Assembly: GCA_963714405.1 (NCBI GenBank)
Contig: CAVQOH010000006.1
Coordinates: 682,001 to 746,000, forward strand
DNA from: JAZGGS01 sp963714405
GTDB lineage: Bacteria > Bacteroidota > Ignavibacteria > Ignavibacteriales > Ignavibacteriaceae
Direction: 5' to 3'
Length of the DNA: 64,000 nucleotides
Shown: one piece after another, positions 17,829 to 26,563 of the stretch
Position numbering within the stretch: the first letter of the stretch is position 1
How the letters are laid out: each line of letters starts with the position of its first letter
Made by a program: the position numbers and the translations under genes
Notes under the pieces: generated by a model
What the model was told of the DNA's origin: nothing
The model's database searches: none
What the model saw: the letters and a program-made list of their open reading frames with translations, nothing else

Positions 17829-18323
17829 TTAATTCCTTTTGTTTGTAAATAATTGTTTATGATCTTTGCCAATAATTAAAGTTATATCAAGAAAATAATT
17901 CTTATTAACCTGCTGGATGATTTGATTATCTTCAACTCCAAGCAAAGAAGCAAGCTTAAGTGCATTTTTGTAATTTCCTGTTCTATCAATTATTAACGAA
18001 TTATCAATATCAAAAGACCTGTAATTGCCAATGTTTACTACATCAAAATTTGAAGATCTTAAATAATCTGTAAACCTATCTGCAATACCTTTTACACCAC
18101 ATCCGTTAAGCACTTCAAGCTGAACGGGTTTAGAGGTTACTACAATTTTTTCCTCACTTTCCTCACCTGAAAAATAATTATTCAATTTGGAAATAATAGA
18201 ATATGAAAGAAAAGCTACTACAACAGAAAGCAGAAAAATAGTAATATTAAAAAAAATATTTGATGCCCGGTTGGTTGGAATGTTTTCAACTGAATTTTTG
18301 TTTGAAAGGTAATTGCTGCTCAC
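17829..18323 (-). CDS. LytR C-terminal domain membrane protein
   Basis: 164 residues from GTG 18323. One transmembrane helix (about 24-46) follows a short cytoplasmic N terminus. The extracytoplasmic part contains a LytR_C domain (PVQLEVLNGCGVKGIADR to DITLIIGKDH). These small LytR_C proteins are common in Bacteroidota directly before rsfS. The domain's ligand is unknown, though it is often found on cell-wall polymer ligases. It is probably cotranscribed with rsfS and argS. Confidence 0.8.
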   Translation of the reverse strand: MSSNYLSNKNSVENIPTNRASNIFFNITIFLLSVVVAFLSYSIISKLNNYFSGEESEEKIVVTSKPVQLEVLNGCGVKGIADRFTDYLRSSNFDVVNIGNYRSFDIDNSLIIDRTGNYKNALKLASLLGVEDNQIIQQVNKNYFLDITLIIGKDHKQLFTNKRN

Positions 18324-18371
18324 AAATTTATATTATAACTCTTTCACGCTGTTTTTATTATTAACAAAAAA

Positions 18372-18878
18372 TTAAAATTCTTCGTTATTTTCGTTGTTAA
18401 AATTATTAAATCCAGGATTTCTGAACGGATTGTACATTCCATAAAAGGGGTTATAATAACCGTAAGGCGAATTACGGTATTGCACATGTATTGAAAAATC
18501 TTTCCAGGGATAATAATTTATCGCCGCGTTGCTAATGTAAACACCTGAGATATCTTTTTGAAATGCTTCTCCAAAACTACTGTATGGTGAATGTACAAGA
18601 CTCACATCAAGCTGAACATTCATATTATCCATAAAACGATAAAACATACTATTAGTGTACATTCCTAAAGCTAAACCATGATTGCCGAATGAAGAATATT
18701 GCATACTGAATGAATGCCTCATTGTGAAATCATTCATATTAATAAAACCCAGAAGATTGTTGGGTGAATTATTTGTAATCCCATCTTTCACACTTGTGGT
18801 TTGCAAACCGGTTTCTTTATACTGTCCATAATTGAAAGTAGCAAAAGCAAGTAAAAGTACAAAAGTTAAATTTTTCAT
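18372..18878 (-). CDS. Small secreted or outer-membrane protein of unknown function
   Basis: 168 residues beginning with a Sec signal peptide (residues 1-18, ending FNYGQ). The mature part is rich in Ser, Asn, Tyr and Phe with alternating patterns that suggest beta strands (HGLALGMYTNSMFYRFMD). It ends in an Asn/Phe/Gly-rich, low-complexity tail. I do not recognise the family. Outer-membrane or periplasmic location is inferred from the signal peptide only. It lies 48 bp upstream of the LytR_C gene and 217 bp from the divergent trpG. Confidence 0.55.
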   Translation of the reverse strand: MKNLTFVLLLAFATFNYGQYKETGLQTTSVKDGITNNSPNNLLGFINMNDFTMRHSFSMQYSSFGNHGLALGMYTNSMFYRFMDNMNVQLDVSLVHSPYSSFGEAFQKDISGVYISNAAINYYPWKDFSIHVQYRNSPYGYYNPFYGMYNPFRNPGFNNFNNENNEEF

Positions 18879-18991
18879 AATAAATCTTGTAAATTTTATT
18901 TTATTATATTGATTTCAGTTCTTAAAATCAATACTGCAATAATTCTTAATTAACAATAATGTAATATACATATAGCTTTTTCTCAGATACA

Positions 18992-19096
18992 ATGTATATT
19001 CTGACTCTTCGGGTTAAAATAACATTTAATCTGTTAAATTTTGAGGATATTGAAAAACTGGAAACATTTGATTATTCAAATATTGCTTTTGATTGA
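18992..19096 (+). CDS. Possible 34-residue upstream ORF coupled to trpG
   Basis: ATG 18992 opens 34 codons ending in TGA 19094-19096, which overlaps the trpG ATG by one base (TGATG). No Shine-Dalgarno is evident before its ATG, and no Trp codon run is present, so a classical trp leader is not supported. It could be a chance frame or a short leader whose translation feeds ribosomes to trpG. I list it only because of the exact stop-start junction. Confidence 0.2.
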   Translation: MYILTLRVKITFNLLNFEDIEKLETFDYSNIAFD

Positions 19097-19662
19097 TGAA
19101 AATTTTAATTATTGATAATTATGACTCCTTTACCTACAATATTGTTCAAATTTTAGGTAAAGAAAAAAACAAGCTAATTGTCGTAAAAAACGATGAAATT
19201 CAACTGGATTTTGTTGCTGATCAAAAACCTGATAAGATATTAATCTCACCAGGACCAGGTAGACCAGAAAATGCAGGTATTAGCTTAGATTTAATTGAAA
19301 ATTTCAGGGATAAAATTCCAATTCTGGGTGTATGCCTGGGTTACCAGGCTATCGCTTATGCGTTTGGCTCACAAATAGTTACTGCTGATGATATTATGCA
19401 CGGAAAAGTTTCAAAAATAAAGCATGATGGGAGGACAATTTTTGAAAATTTAAAACAAAATTTTGAAGCAATGAGATATCACTCACTTATTGTTGATAGA
19501 AAAACAATTCCAACTGAAATTGAAATTTCGGCAGAAACTGAAGATGGAACAGTGATGGGATTGAGACATACGCATTTTCCTCTCGAAGGAATTCAATTTC
19601 ATCCGGAATCAATTCTAACAAATGAAGGTGAAAAAATTATAACAAACTGGCTTAAGCTTTAA
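19096..19662 (+). CDS. Class I glutamine amidotransferase, anthranilate/aminodeoxychorismate synthase component II
   Basis: 188 residues. The domain opens KILIIDNYDSFTYNIVQ and contains ISPGPGRPENAG, the nucleophile Cys in ILGVCLGYQAIAYAFG, and the His-Glu pair in IQFHPESIL. TrpG and PabA cannot be distinguished by sequence. Without a trpE or pabB neighbour the partner is unknown, and in many bacteria one subunit serves both pathways. ATG 19096 is preferred to the TTG three bases before it. It is convergent with the RidA gene, 2 bp apart. Confidence 0.9.
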   Translation: MKILIIDNYDSFTYNIVQILGKEKNKLIVVKNDEIQLDFVADQKPDKILISPGPGRPENAGISLDLIENFRDKIPILGVCLGYQAIAYAFGSQIVTADDIMHGKVSKIKHDGRTIFENLKQNFEAMRYHSLIVDRKTIPTEIEISAETEDGTVMGLRHTHFPLEGIQFHPESILTNEGEKIITNWLKL

Positions 19663-19664
19663 AG

Positions 19665-20120
19665 CTATTTTAACTTTACAATCATTTCTATCTCAACCGC
19701 CGAATCTATAGGAAGTTCATTAACACCAACAGCACTTCGTGTATGAGTTCCTGCTTTACCAAATACTTTTCCCAAAAATTCAGATGCCCCGTTTGCAACT
19801 TTTGGCTGATCGGTAAAACCATTCGCACTGTTTATGAAAACAGTAACTTTAATAATTTGTTCAATTTTATTTAAATCTCCTATTACATTTTTAATTGCAC
19901 TTAATCCATTTAAAGCACAAATAATTGCTGCATTTTGTCCATCTTCCAATGAAAGCTCATTCCCTATCTTGCCTTTATATTTCAATTCTCCTTTTACAAT
20001 AGGTACCTGCCCGGAAGTGAAAACAAAATCCCCAGCTTTAATTGCCGGAATGTATGCAGCAAGTGGTTTTGAAATCTCTGGCAAAGTAAAACCAAGTTCT
20101 TTTATTTTTTGCTCGATCAT
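19665..20120 (-). CDS. RidA/YjgF/Tdcf family protein
   Basis: 151 residues from ATG 20120, which is preceded by GGAG at 7 bases. The earlier TTG 20132 lacks that site. The RidA fold signatures are TSGQVPIVKGEL, the oligomer-cavity region KVTVFINSANGF and the final AVGVNELPIDSAVEIEMI. The catalytic Arg is in GTHTRSAVG. RidA hydrolyses reactive enamine/imine intermediates from amino-acid metabolism. This is the longer, YjgH-like branch with an N-terminal extension, so a related but different imine substrate is possible. Confidence 0.88.
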   Translation of the reverse strand: MIEQKIKELGFTLPEISKPLAAYIPAIKAGDFVFTSGQVPIVKGELKYKGKIGNELSLEDGQNAAIICALNGLSAIKNVIGDLNKIEQIIKVTVFINSANGFTDQPKVANGASEFLGKVFGKAGTHTRSAVGVNELPIDSAVEIEMIVKLK

Positions 20121-20215
20121 TTTTATCTCCAATTTTTAACTGTTTTCTTACTATTTTTAATTAAATTTGTTCTCACTGCTTAAAAACTGTTTAATCAATT
20201 AATATAGGATTTTTG

Positions 20216-20983
20216 ATGCCTGGTACTAAATTTAATGAATTTGTTGAGATAGTAAAACGATTGAGAAAAGAATGCCCATGGGATGCAAAACAAACGAATG
20301 ATTCAATAAAAGCAGCCACAATTGAGGAAGCATATGAGGTTGTGGAAGCAATTGAAAAGAAAGATTTTGAAGAATTGAAAAATGAACTCGGTGACCTTCT
20401 TTTGCATGTAGTTTTTCATACTATAATAGCAGGAGAAAAAAATAATATTACTATAAATGATGTGATCGCAACGATACAGGAAAAATTAATACGCAGGCAC
20501 CCACACGTTTTTGGTGATGTAAAAGTTGCAGATTCCGAAGAAGTTAAGAAAAACTGGGAAACTATCAAGTTAGAAGAAGGAAGGGATTCGCTTCTGGATG
20601 GAGTTCCTGAAATGCTTCCAGCACTGCAGCGTGCACACCGCTTGCAGGAAAAAGCTGCTAAAATTGGATTTGACTGGGAAAGAAAAGAAGATGTGTGGAA
20701 AAAAGTAAACGAAGAAATTGAGGAAATGCACAATTCAGTCGTAAATGGAACGTATGAAGAATTTGAGATGGAGATTGGAGATGTGTTTTTTGCTTTAGTA
20801 AACTATGCCAGATTCTTAGATGTAAATCCTGAAAATGCTCTTAGGAAAACAAATAAAAAATTTATTGACAGGTTTAGTTACATAGAAAGAAAGATTACCG
20901 AATCAGGAAGAAAATTAAGTGAATCAAATCTTAAAGAAATGGATAAATACTGGGAGGAGAGTAAACAAAAATTAGATATTTAG
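20216..20983 (+). CDS. mazG: Nucleoside triphosphate pyrophosphohydrolase MazG
   Basis: 255 residues with two MazG helical domains in tandem. The first contains LRKECPWDAKQTNDSIK, EEAYEVVEAIE and ELGDLLLHVVFH, giving the EExxE...ExxD metal site. The second contains EEIEEMHNSV and EIGDVFFALVNYARFL. It hydrolyses NTPs/dNTPs to monophosphates and so cleans the nucleotide pool. ATG 20216 is preceded by AGGA. It ends convergently with phoH, with a 3-base overlap of the two stop regions. Confidence 0.94.
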   Translation: MPGTKFNEFVEIVKRLRKECPWDAKQTNDSIKAATIEEAYEVVEAIEKKDFEELKNELGDLLLHVVFHTIIAGEKNNITINDVIATIQEKLIRRHPHVFGDVKVADSEEVKKNWETIKLEEGRDSLLDGVPEMLPALQRAHRLQEKAAKIGFDWERKEDVWKKVNEEIEEMHNSVVNGTYEEFEMEIGDVFFALVNYARFLDVNPENALRKTNKKFIDRFSYIERKITESGRKLSESNLKEMDKYWEESKQKLDI

Positions 20984-21936
20984 TTATTATTATTAAACTT
21001 TTCGTAAGCATCAATAATATCTTTAACCAGTTTGTGCCTTACAACGTCAGCTTTATCAAAATAAGCAAAAGCCACTCCTTCAACTTTTGATAAAATTTCC
21101 TGTGCTTGTACTAATCCGCTGATTTGTTTTACGGGAAGGTCTATCTGGGTGATATCACCTGTAATAATGGATTTAGAATTAGCGCCAAGACGTGTTAAAA
21201 ACATCTTCATCTGCATATCAGTGGCATTCTGTGCTTCGTCCAGAATAACATAAGCATTATTAAGCGTTCTGCCGCGCATATAAGCCAGCGGAACAATTTC
21301 AATAATTCTTTTTTCAATATTGCTGCGCAGCTTTTCCGATGGAATCATATCATCAAGAGCATCATAGAGAGGTCTTAAATAAGGATCGATTTTTTCTCTG
21401 AAATCACCGGGAAGAAATCCAAGCGATTCTCCTGCTTCCACCGCAGGTCTGGCAAGGATTAATTTTTTAACCAATCCTTTCTTAAGAGCAGCTACAGCAA
21501 GAGCAACAGCTAAATATGTTTTACCTGTTCCTGCAGGTCCTATAGCGAAACATATATCGTTTTTACGAGCTTCTTCAATATAATTTACCTGCCCGGGTGT
21601 ACGTGCCTTTATAACATCTTGTTTTGTATAAAGTACAATTGATTCGAATTCCTCCTCTTCAATTAACTCTTTACCTTCGGCAGTTAAGTTAAGAATAGTC
21701 TCCACATCACTTGTTGATAGTTTACCACTTGTATTTAAAACGTAAACCATTTCATTAAAAACTTTCTCAATCAATTCTACTTCCTCGGCAACTCCTTTAA
21801 TAGTAACATTGTCACCACGAACTGTAATAGATGCGTTAAACCTGTTTTCAAGAATTTTAAGATTTGCATCACCCATCCCCAGCATATCGAGCATGTTTAC
21901 GTTATCTAATATTATTTTCTTTTCAACTGCGGTCAT
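20980..21936 (-). CDS. phoH: PhoH-like ATPase
   Basis: 318 residues. A short N-terminal KH-like segment (FNASITVRGDNVTIKG) precedes the RNA-helicase-like ATPase domain. Walker A is GPAGTGKTYLAVALAV and Walker B is VILDEAQNAT, with LTRLGANSKSIITGD as the sensor region. The family is linked to RNA metabolism and often sits next to ybeY, which is not seen here. A strong hairpin for the upstream gene lies just before its ATG. Confidence 0.93.
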   Translation of the reverse strand: MTAVEKKIILDNVNMLDMLGMGDANLKILENRFNASITVRGDNVTIKGVAEEVELIEKVFNEMVYVLNTSGKLSTSDVETILNLTAEGKELIEEEEFESIVLYTKQDVIKARTPGQVNYIEEARKNDICFAIGPAGTGKTYLAVALAVAALKKGLVKKLILARPAVEAGESLGFLPGDFREKIDPYLRPLYDALDDMIPSEKLRSNIEKRIIEIVPLAYMRGRTLNNAYVILDEAQNATDMQMKMFLTRLGANSKSIITGDITQIDLPVKQISGLVQAQEILSKVEGVAFAYFDKADVVRHKLVKDIIDAYEKFNNNN

Positions 21937-21954
21937 AGTTCATTTTTAAAATAA

Positions 21955-21987
21955 AAAACCCTCATCAAAAAAAATGATAAGGGTTTT
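21955..21987 (-). terminator. Intrinsic terminator after the LysM protein
   Basis: Arms AAAACCCT...ATC (21955-21966) and GAT...AGGGTTTT (21976-21987) pair over 12 positions, with one G-U wobble in the minus-strand RNA. The loop is T-rich and a T tract follows. It lies 35 bp past the LysM gene stop and ends that unit before phoH. Confidence 0.75.
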
Positions 21988-22021
21988 GTATTATTTATAA
22001 ATTATCTTCAAGCACACTATT

Positions 22022-22709
22022 TTATTGAATTGGAGCAGGCTTGTAATTTCTTCTTAATTTTTCGTATTTAGATTTTTCTTCTTCACTAAGTGGTGGAACT
22101 TTGAATACCTGGTTTGGATAAATTAAATCAGGATTCTTAATTTGGTCTCTATTTGCTTTGTAAATTACTGGCCATGCAAACGGATTTCCGTAATGTTCTT
22201 TCTTCTTAGCAATTCCCCAAAGATGGTCACCTTTTACAACGGTGTAAGAGATCACATCTGGTTTGTCAATCCAGTTATCCAGAGCTCTCTGCATCTGGTT
22301 ATGAACTTTATCAAAAAATTCTGGTAAAGCACTAATTTTATTCATTTTTAATGCATCAAGATCAGCTTGTCTGTCAGTTTTTGGTCCTTCTTTTCTTCTG
22401 ATCTTTACCATCAAGTTCGTTAACAGCTTTTCTAAAGTTATCAACATCCTGTCTCGTAGCTCCAACAATTGCATAAAGTTCATCAATGCATTCTTCAGGA
22501 TCTTGCAAACCGGAAAGAGTTGCATTCAGGTTATCAAGATCAGCATTTAATGCTTCAATTTCAGCTATTAAAGCTGTTTTCTTACCCGCAAGGCGGGTCA
22601 TTTCGGCTTCCCATTCTTCAACGGTCATCTCTTCATCCTGGGCAAAGCCAGAGAGAGATAACAGAAGAACAAGGGATAGAATTCCTATTAAATATTTAGC
22701 TAATTTCAT
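22022..22709 (-). CDS. Secreted LysM-domain protein (frameshifted)
   Basis: Reconstructed as 228 residues. The 5' part from ATG 22709 (AGGAG upstream) has a signal peptide ending GFAQ and a coiled-coil segment rich in Glu, Ala and Leu. The 3' part carries a LysM domain (VVKGDHLWGIAKKKEHYGN to NPDLIYPNQVFKVP). The two parts are in different frames and overlap at 22374-22525. Dropping one A from the AAAA run near 22395 joins them as DQKKEGPKTDRQ. LysM binds peptidoglycan, so a periplasmic wall-associated role is likely. I treat the break as probable sequence error. Confidence 0.75.
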
Positions 22710-22753
22710 TTAATTATCTCCTAATCTTTGAAATTTTAATTATTCGTTTGAAA

Positions 22754-23034
22754 TTATTTAGGCAATTTATCAAGATTAGCCCTTGTTTCTTCTTTTTGTT
22801 TATTGCACTCAGCTAAGCTTACGGTTAATATCCTGAATTTGTGCTTCTAGCTGGCTTCTTTCATCTTTCAGCCGGTTAGCCTCTGCCTCAAGAGATTTTA
22901 CTTCATCTCTTAGAGCATATAGCTCGGCAAATTGAGCCTCACTTACACCGCCACAGCCGGCAAATAACGCAGTGCTAATGATAAATATTGCAACTGCGAT
23001 AACGGGGGCTCTCAAATTTTTTGAGTACGCTCAT
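22754..23034 (-). CDS. Small coiled-coil lipoprotein (two indels)
   Basis: Best read as 92 residues from ATG 23034, which has a perfect GGAGG 6 bases upstream. The central frame (22809-23015) encodes a lipobox LFAGC and a heptad-like coiled coil (LRDEVKSLEAEANRLKDE). Removing one A from the A6 run near 23020 links the ATG to this frame. Removing one base near 22814 extends the C terminus to LAECNKQKEETRANLDKLPK. The product looks like a Lpp-like or YbgF-like envelope lipoprotein preceding the LysM protein. Exact function is unknown. Confidence 0.6.
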
Positions 23035-23213
23035 ATGTTACCTCCGATTATAAATTAAAATAAGTTAAATTAGGTAAAAAGCAGATTTACATCACAAAAA
23101 CGAACAAATACTGATTGTTATCTCCTTTTTAGAATGGTATTGAAAAACCAATTCTATTACCGTTATATAATTAAATAATGAACAATTTCCAAATTAACTA
23201 ATTGGAAAATCGG

Positions 23214-23893
23214 TTAAATCAATCTTTTTTCAACAAAGCTGGTATAACCATTACCCGCAATTATTAAATGATCAAAGACCTGTATATCAATAACTTTTCC
23301 CGCTTCAACTATTTTTTTTGTGATGGCAATATCTTCGCTGCTTGGTTCAGGATTACCGCTTGGATGATTATGAAGAAGAATTATACTTGCAGATGAGCAC
23401 TCAATTGCTACTTTAAATACTTCACGCGGATGGACAACGCTCGAATTTAAACTTCCCGTAGAAATTGTTTCATATTTTATAATTTTATTTGCGGAGTTAA
23501 GGCAAACAACAATAAATTTTTCTTTAAGTTCATCTCTAATATCGGGATGAATAAATTTGCTATATCTTCGGGTGAAGTTATTTTGGATTCTGAATACCAT
23601 TTTGATTGAGAAAGAATTCGCCTGCTTATTTCAAACGCAGCAAGTAATGTTGCTGCTTTATCGTTTCCAATTCCCAAATTTTTCTTAAATGAATCTAAAG
23701 ATTTTGACGCGAGTACAGCTAAGTTTCCTTCATTGTTTATTAGTTCCTGTGCTATACTAAGAACTGATTTGCCTTTAGTTCCTGTGCGTAAAATAATAGC
23801 TAGTAGTTCTGCATCACTTAAATTTTGTGCACCTCTAAGTAATAATTTTTCCCTGGGTCTGTCATCCAGTGGAAGATCTTTTATACCAGCTAT
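23214..23893 (-). CDS. radC: DNA repair protein RadC/MPN-domain protein (frameshifted, ATA start)
   Basis: Reconstructed as 226 residues. The N-terminal helix-hairpin-helix part contains DLPLDDRPREKLLLRGA, LSDAELLAIILRTGT and LGIGNDKAATLLAAF. The C-terminal JAB1/MPN metalloprotease-like domain has LLHNHPSGNPEPSSED. One T is missing in the TTT run near 23552, where ANFIHPDIRDEL would otherwise read through. No ATG, GTG or TTG precedes the conserved N terminus. ATA 23893 lies 6 bases after AAGGG and 17 bp after the upstream gene's stop. RadC's true role in DNA metabolism is unsettled. Confidence 0.85.
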
Positions 23894-23910
23894 AATTTTC
23901 CCTTCCCAAA

Positions 23911-25657
23911 TTAATTGCCTAAGCGGAATTTATCTACAAGTTGAAAAACTCCATCTTTATATCTAACAATATTTAAAAATCTGTTTGTGCGTGATTCATC
24001 AAAAGCAATATTATTATGGTATCCGGCTGAGGTAATTCCTGAAATCATTTTATTACGAATATTAATTCTGTTGCTATTAATATTTCTCATTACAGTTAAC
24101 TAAATATTTTGCTGTATCATAACCGTAAAGCACATTACGGTTTACATCTCTTCCGGTAATCTTTACAAACATTTCGTTAAATAACTGAAACTCATCACTT
24201 TCATATTCAATAAAATAATCTGATGAAAAAGTTATCTTGTTGCTAAGCTCTGTTGAAGTTTCAAATCCTTTAGCAATAAACCAATCCTGGTTACCGTAAA
24301 TGGTTAGGTTTAATTTGTTTTGCACGAGATACGAAAGAATTGCAGGTGCATCGGTTTTATCCGCAAGTGGAACGTAAAGCCCCTCAAGTTGATCAGAGCT
24401 TTGTGCTATAGAAGTAACCTGCTGTTCTAAATCAAAACTTTTACTGCTGTAAGTTTCCCTTGCTAAAATTGTTCCTCCCAGCTTTTCAAACTCTGCAATA
24501 AATGTTGCAGCAAGTAAAGGCGAATAACCTTCTATGGCATTTAAAACTGATATATATCTTTTGTTTTCAACAAAATAAACGTACTGTGCCATTATTTTCC
24601 CTCGCATCGAGAAAGAAGGATTTGCCTGGAAAAAATTATCATTAATTGATGTTAAATCATCATCAGTAGCAGTTGGCGAAATTATGGGGACGTTGCTATC
24701 AACAAACTCATTTAAAGTTGGTTTAACTTCGTTGCTGTAAATTGGACCAAGTATAACCTTAATTGAAGAGTTATTCGCAAATTCTTTTTTTATTTTTTTT
24801 ATTTCATCAATATTATTTTTTGTATCTCTAATAACCAACCCGATTTTATCATCACGTCCAAGATTAAACTCTGATAATGCAAATTTAATTCCTTCAAGAA
24901 TTTCAAGTGATTCTGCGGAAGTTATTTGTCCTGCAGAGTTTTTCATAAGAGGTAAAATAACCCCGATTAGTGTTAAAGATGAGTTTAAATTTGAATAATC
25001 AGACAGTGTATTGTAATAATTGGATGCTTCGGAGTATTCTTCAGAATCAGAATAATTATTTATTATTTCTGATAATGATTTTTTGGCGTTTACTAAATCT
25101 CCTTCATTGCTGTAAGCTTTTCCTAATTGGAGCAGGAAAAAGGACTTTACATTTTTTGCTGTGAACGAATTATTAAGCTGCTCAAGCTGTGAAGAATTAA
25201 TGAAATTTATCGAAATTTTATCTGCAACCCATTTGGCATTTTCAATATAATCTTTTGATTCACTTCTTCCTATTAAAAAAGCAAGCTCTCGCAAAGCGCT
25301 GTAATAATCTTCCTGCATTAGAAAAAGTTTTGCATACAACATCCTCATTTCATCTCTATACCTGCTGGATGGATATAATTCTAAAAATTTTGTTATTAAA
25401 TCTTCTGCTTCGCTGTAATTTTGCTGTTCAACAAATATTTTGCTGCTAAAAAAATAGGAGGCTGTGGTTCTATTATTTAATTCGTAAGCATTAATTATCC
25501 TGGAAAAGACTGAATTTGCCTGGTGATAGTTACCGCTATTGTAAAAGTTGATTGCTAGATTAAACTGGCTGGCAATTTCATCATTTTTAATGTTTTGAGA
25601 AAAAGTATAAGATGTGAATAGAAAAGTAATAATATAAAGTGTTAAGAATCTATTCAT
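23911..25657 (-). CDS. TPR plus type 1 periplasmic-binding-fold protein, LpoA-like (frameshifted near 3' end)
   Basis: 581 residues after repair. A signal peptide (ending YTFSQ) leads to TPR-like repeats over about residues 25-230. A type 1 periplasmic binding domain follows (LTLIGVILPLMKNSAG, GIKFALSEFN, VILGPIYSNEV, PIISPTATDDDL). This order matches LpoA/LppC, the lipoprotein activator of penicillin-binding protein 1a, though no lipobox is seen here. The frame stops early at 24077. One extra base near 24090 hides a C-terminal ~55 residues (MISGITSAGYHNNIAFDES onward) that ends at 23911. ATG 25657 overlaps the upstream TPR gene. Confidence 0.75.
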
Positions 25658-26558
25658 CGTTAATTGATTTTTTAGTTTGAAGATTTTGTACACTGATTTT
25701 ACCTTCACTAGCTATTTTGTTTTTCGGATCCAATTTAATTGCCAATTCAAAATAAGTCAGAGCTTCTTTATAGTTTTCATTATGTAAAAAAACTTCTGCC
25801 ATTAAAATATAGTCCTCTGCAGAAATTTCCTCACTTAAATCAATATACTTTTTAAAATATTTTTCCGCTTTATTATAATTATGATTTTTAATATAAATTT
25901 TTGCAGCCCAAATAAAAATTGTTGGCTCTTTGGTATTATACCTAAATGCCTTTTCTATTGCTTTTACTGCATGAGTAATCATATCAAGGTTAAAATAAAT
26001 CTTTGCATAAATAACATAAAGTTCCCAGTAATCTGAAAACAATACTTCAGCTCTTTTTGCAAAGCGCAGTGCGTTTTCAAATTCCTTTAATTCAAGTTCA
26101 GTCTTTGACAGATAAAGATATGCTTCACGAATAATTTCCGGCTTCTCGTTGGAAATAACAAAACTAAGAAAGTTAATTTTTGCCAGTTCAAAATCTTTCA
26201 GCATAAAATATGCGTAGCCAGTAAAGTAGAGTACTATTGGATTGTCTTCAGTATTTATATAGCTAAAAATTTTAGTTGATTTTTCCCACTGAGCATTCCG
26301 TATAAGAAATTGCCCATAGTAAAGTTTAACATCTTTATCATCAGGTTGAATTTTTAAAATTTTTTCGTAAAGATCTATTGCTGAATTTGTTTTTCCAAGG
26401 TTTTCATAAATTTCTGCCAGGTGCAGATACGGTTCAGTAAATTCAGGATAATCATTAATTAACAAAAGATAAATTTGAGATGCGTGCAATAATTTATTTT
26501 GAGATTCAAATTCTCTTGCAGTTTTTAATTTAAATTGAGCTCTATGATCTATCTGCAA
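25650..26558 (-). CDS. TPR-repeat protein
   Basis: 302 residues made almost wholly of tetratricopeptide repeats (for example LYLLLINDYPEFTEPYLHLA and ALTYFELAIKLDPKNKIA). It has no signal peptide or membrane segment, so a cytoplasmic scaffold is likely. Start TTG 26558 lies 8 bases after GGGAG and 5 bases after the guaA stop. The gene overlaps the LpoA-like gene at its 3' end. The partner is unknown, and its position suggests a link with the envelope protein downstream. Confidence 0.75.
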   Translation of the reverse strand: MQIDHRAQFKLKTAREFESQNKLLHASQIYLLLINDYPEFTEPYLHLAEIYENLGKTNSAIDLYEKILKIQPDDKDVKLYYGQFLIRNAQWEKSTKIFSYINTEDNPIVLYFTGYAYFMLKDFELAKINFLSFVISNEKPEIIREAYLYLSKTELELKEFENALRFAKRAEVLFSDYWELYVIYAKIYFNLDMITHAVKAIEKAFRYNTKEPTIFIWAAKIYIKNHNYNKAEKYFKKYIDLSEEISAEDYILMAEVFLHNENYKEALTYFELAIKLDPKNKIASEGKISVQNLQTKKSINDE

Positions 26559-26563
26559 TTACA

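Noticed and set aside
19655..19666. AGCTTTAAAGCT palindrome between trpG and RidA as a terminator
   Set aside because: Too short and AT-rich, with no GC stem and no clear T tract.
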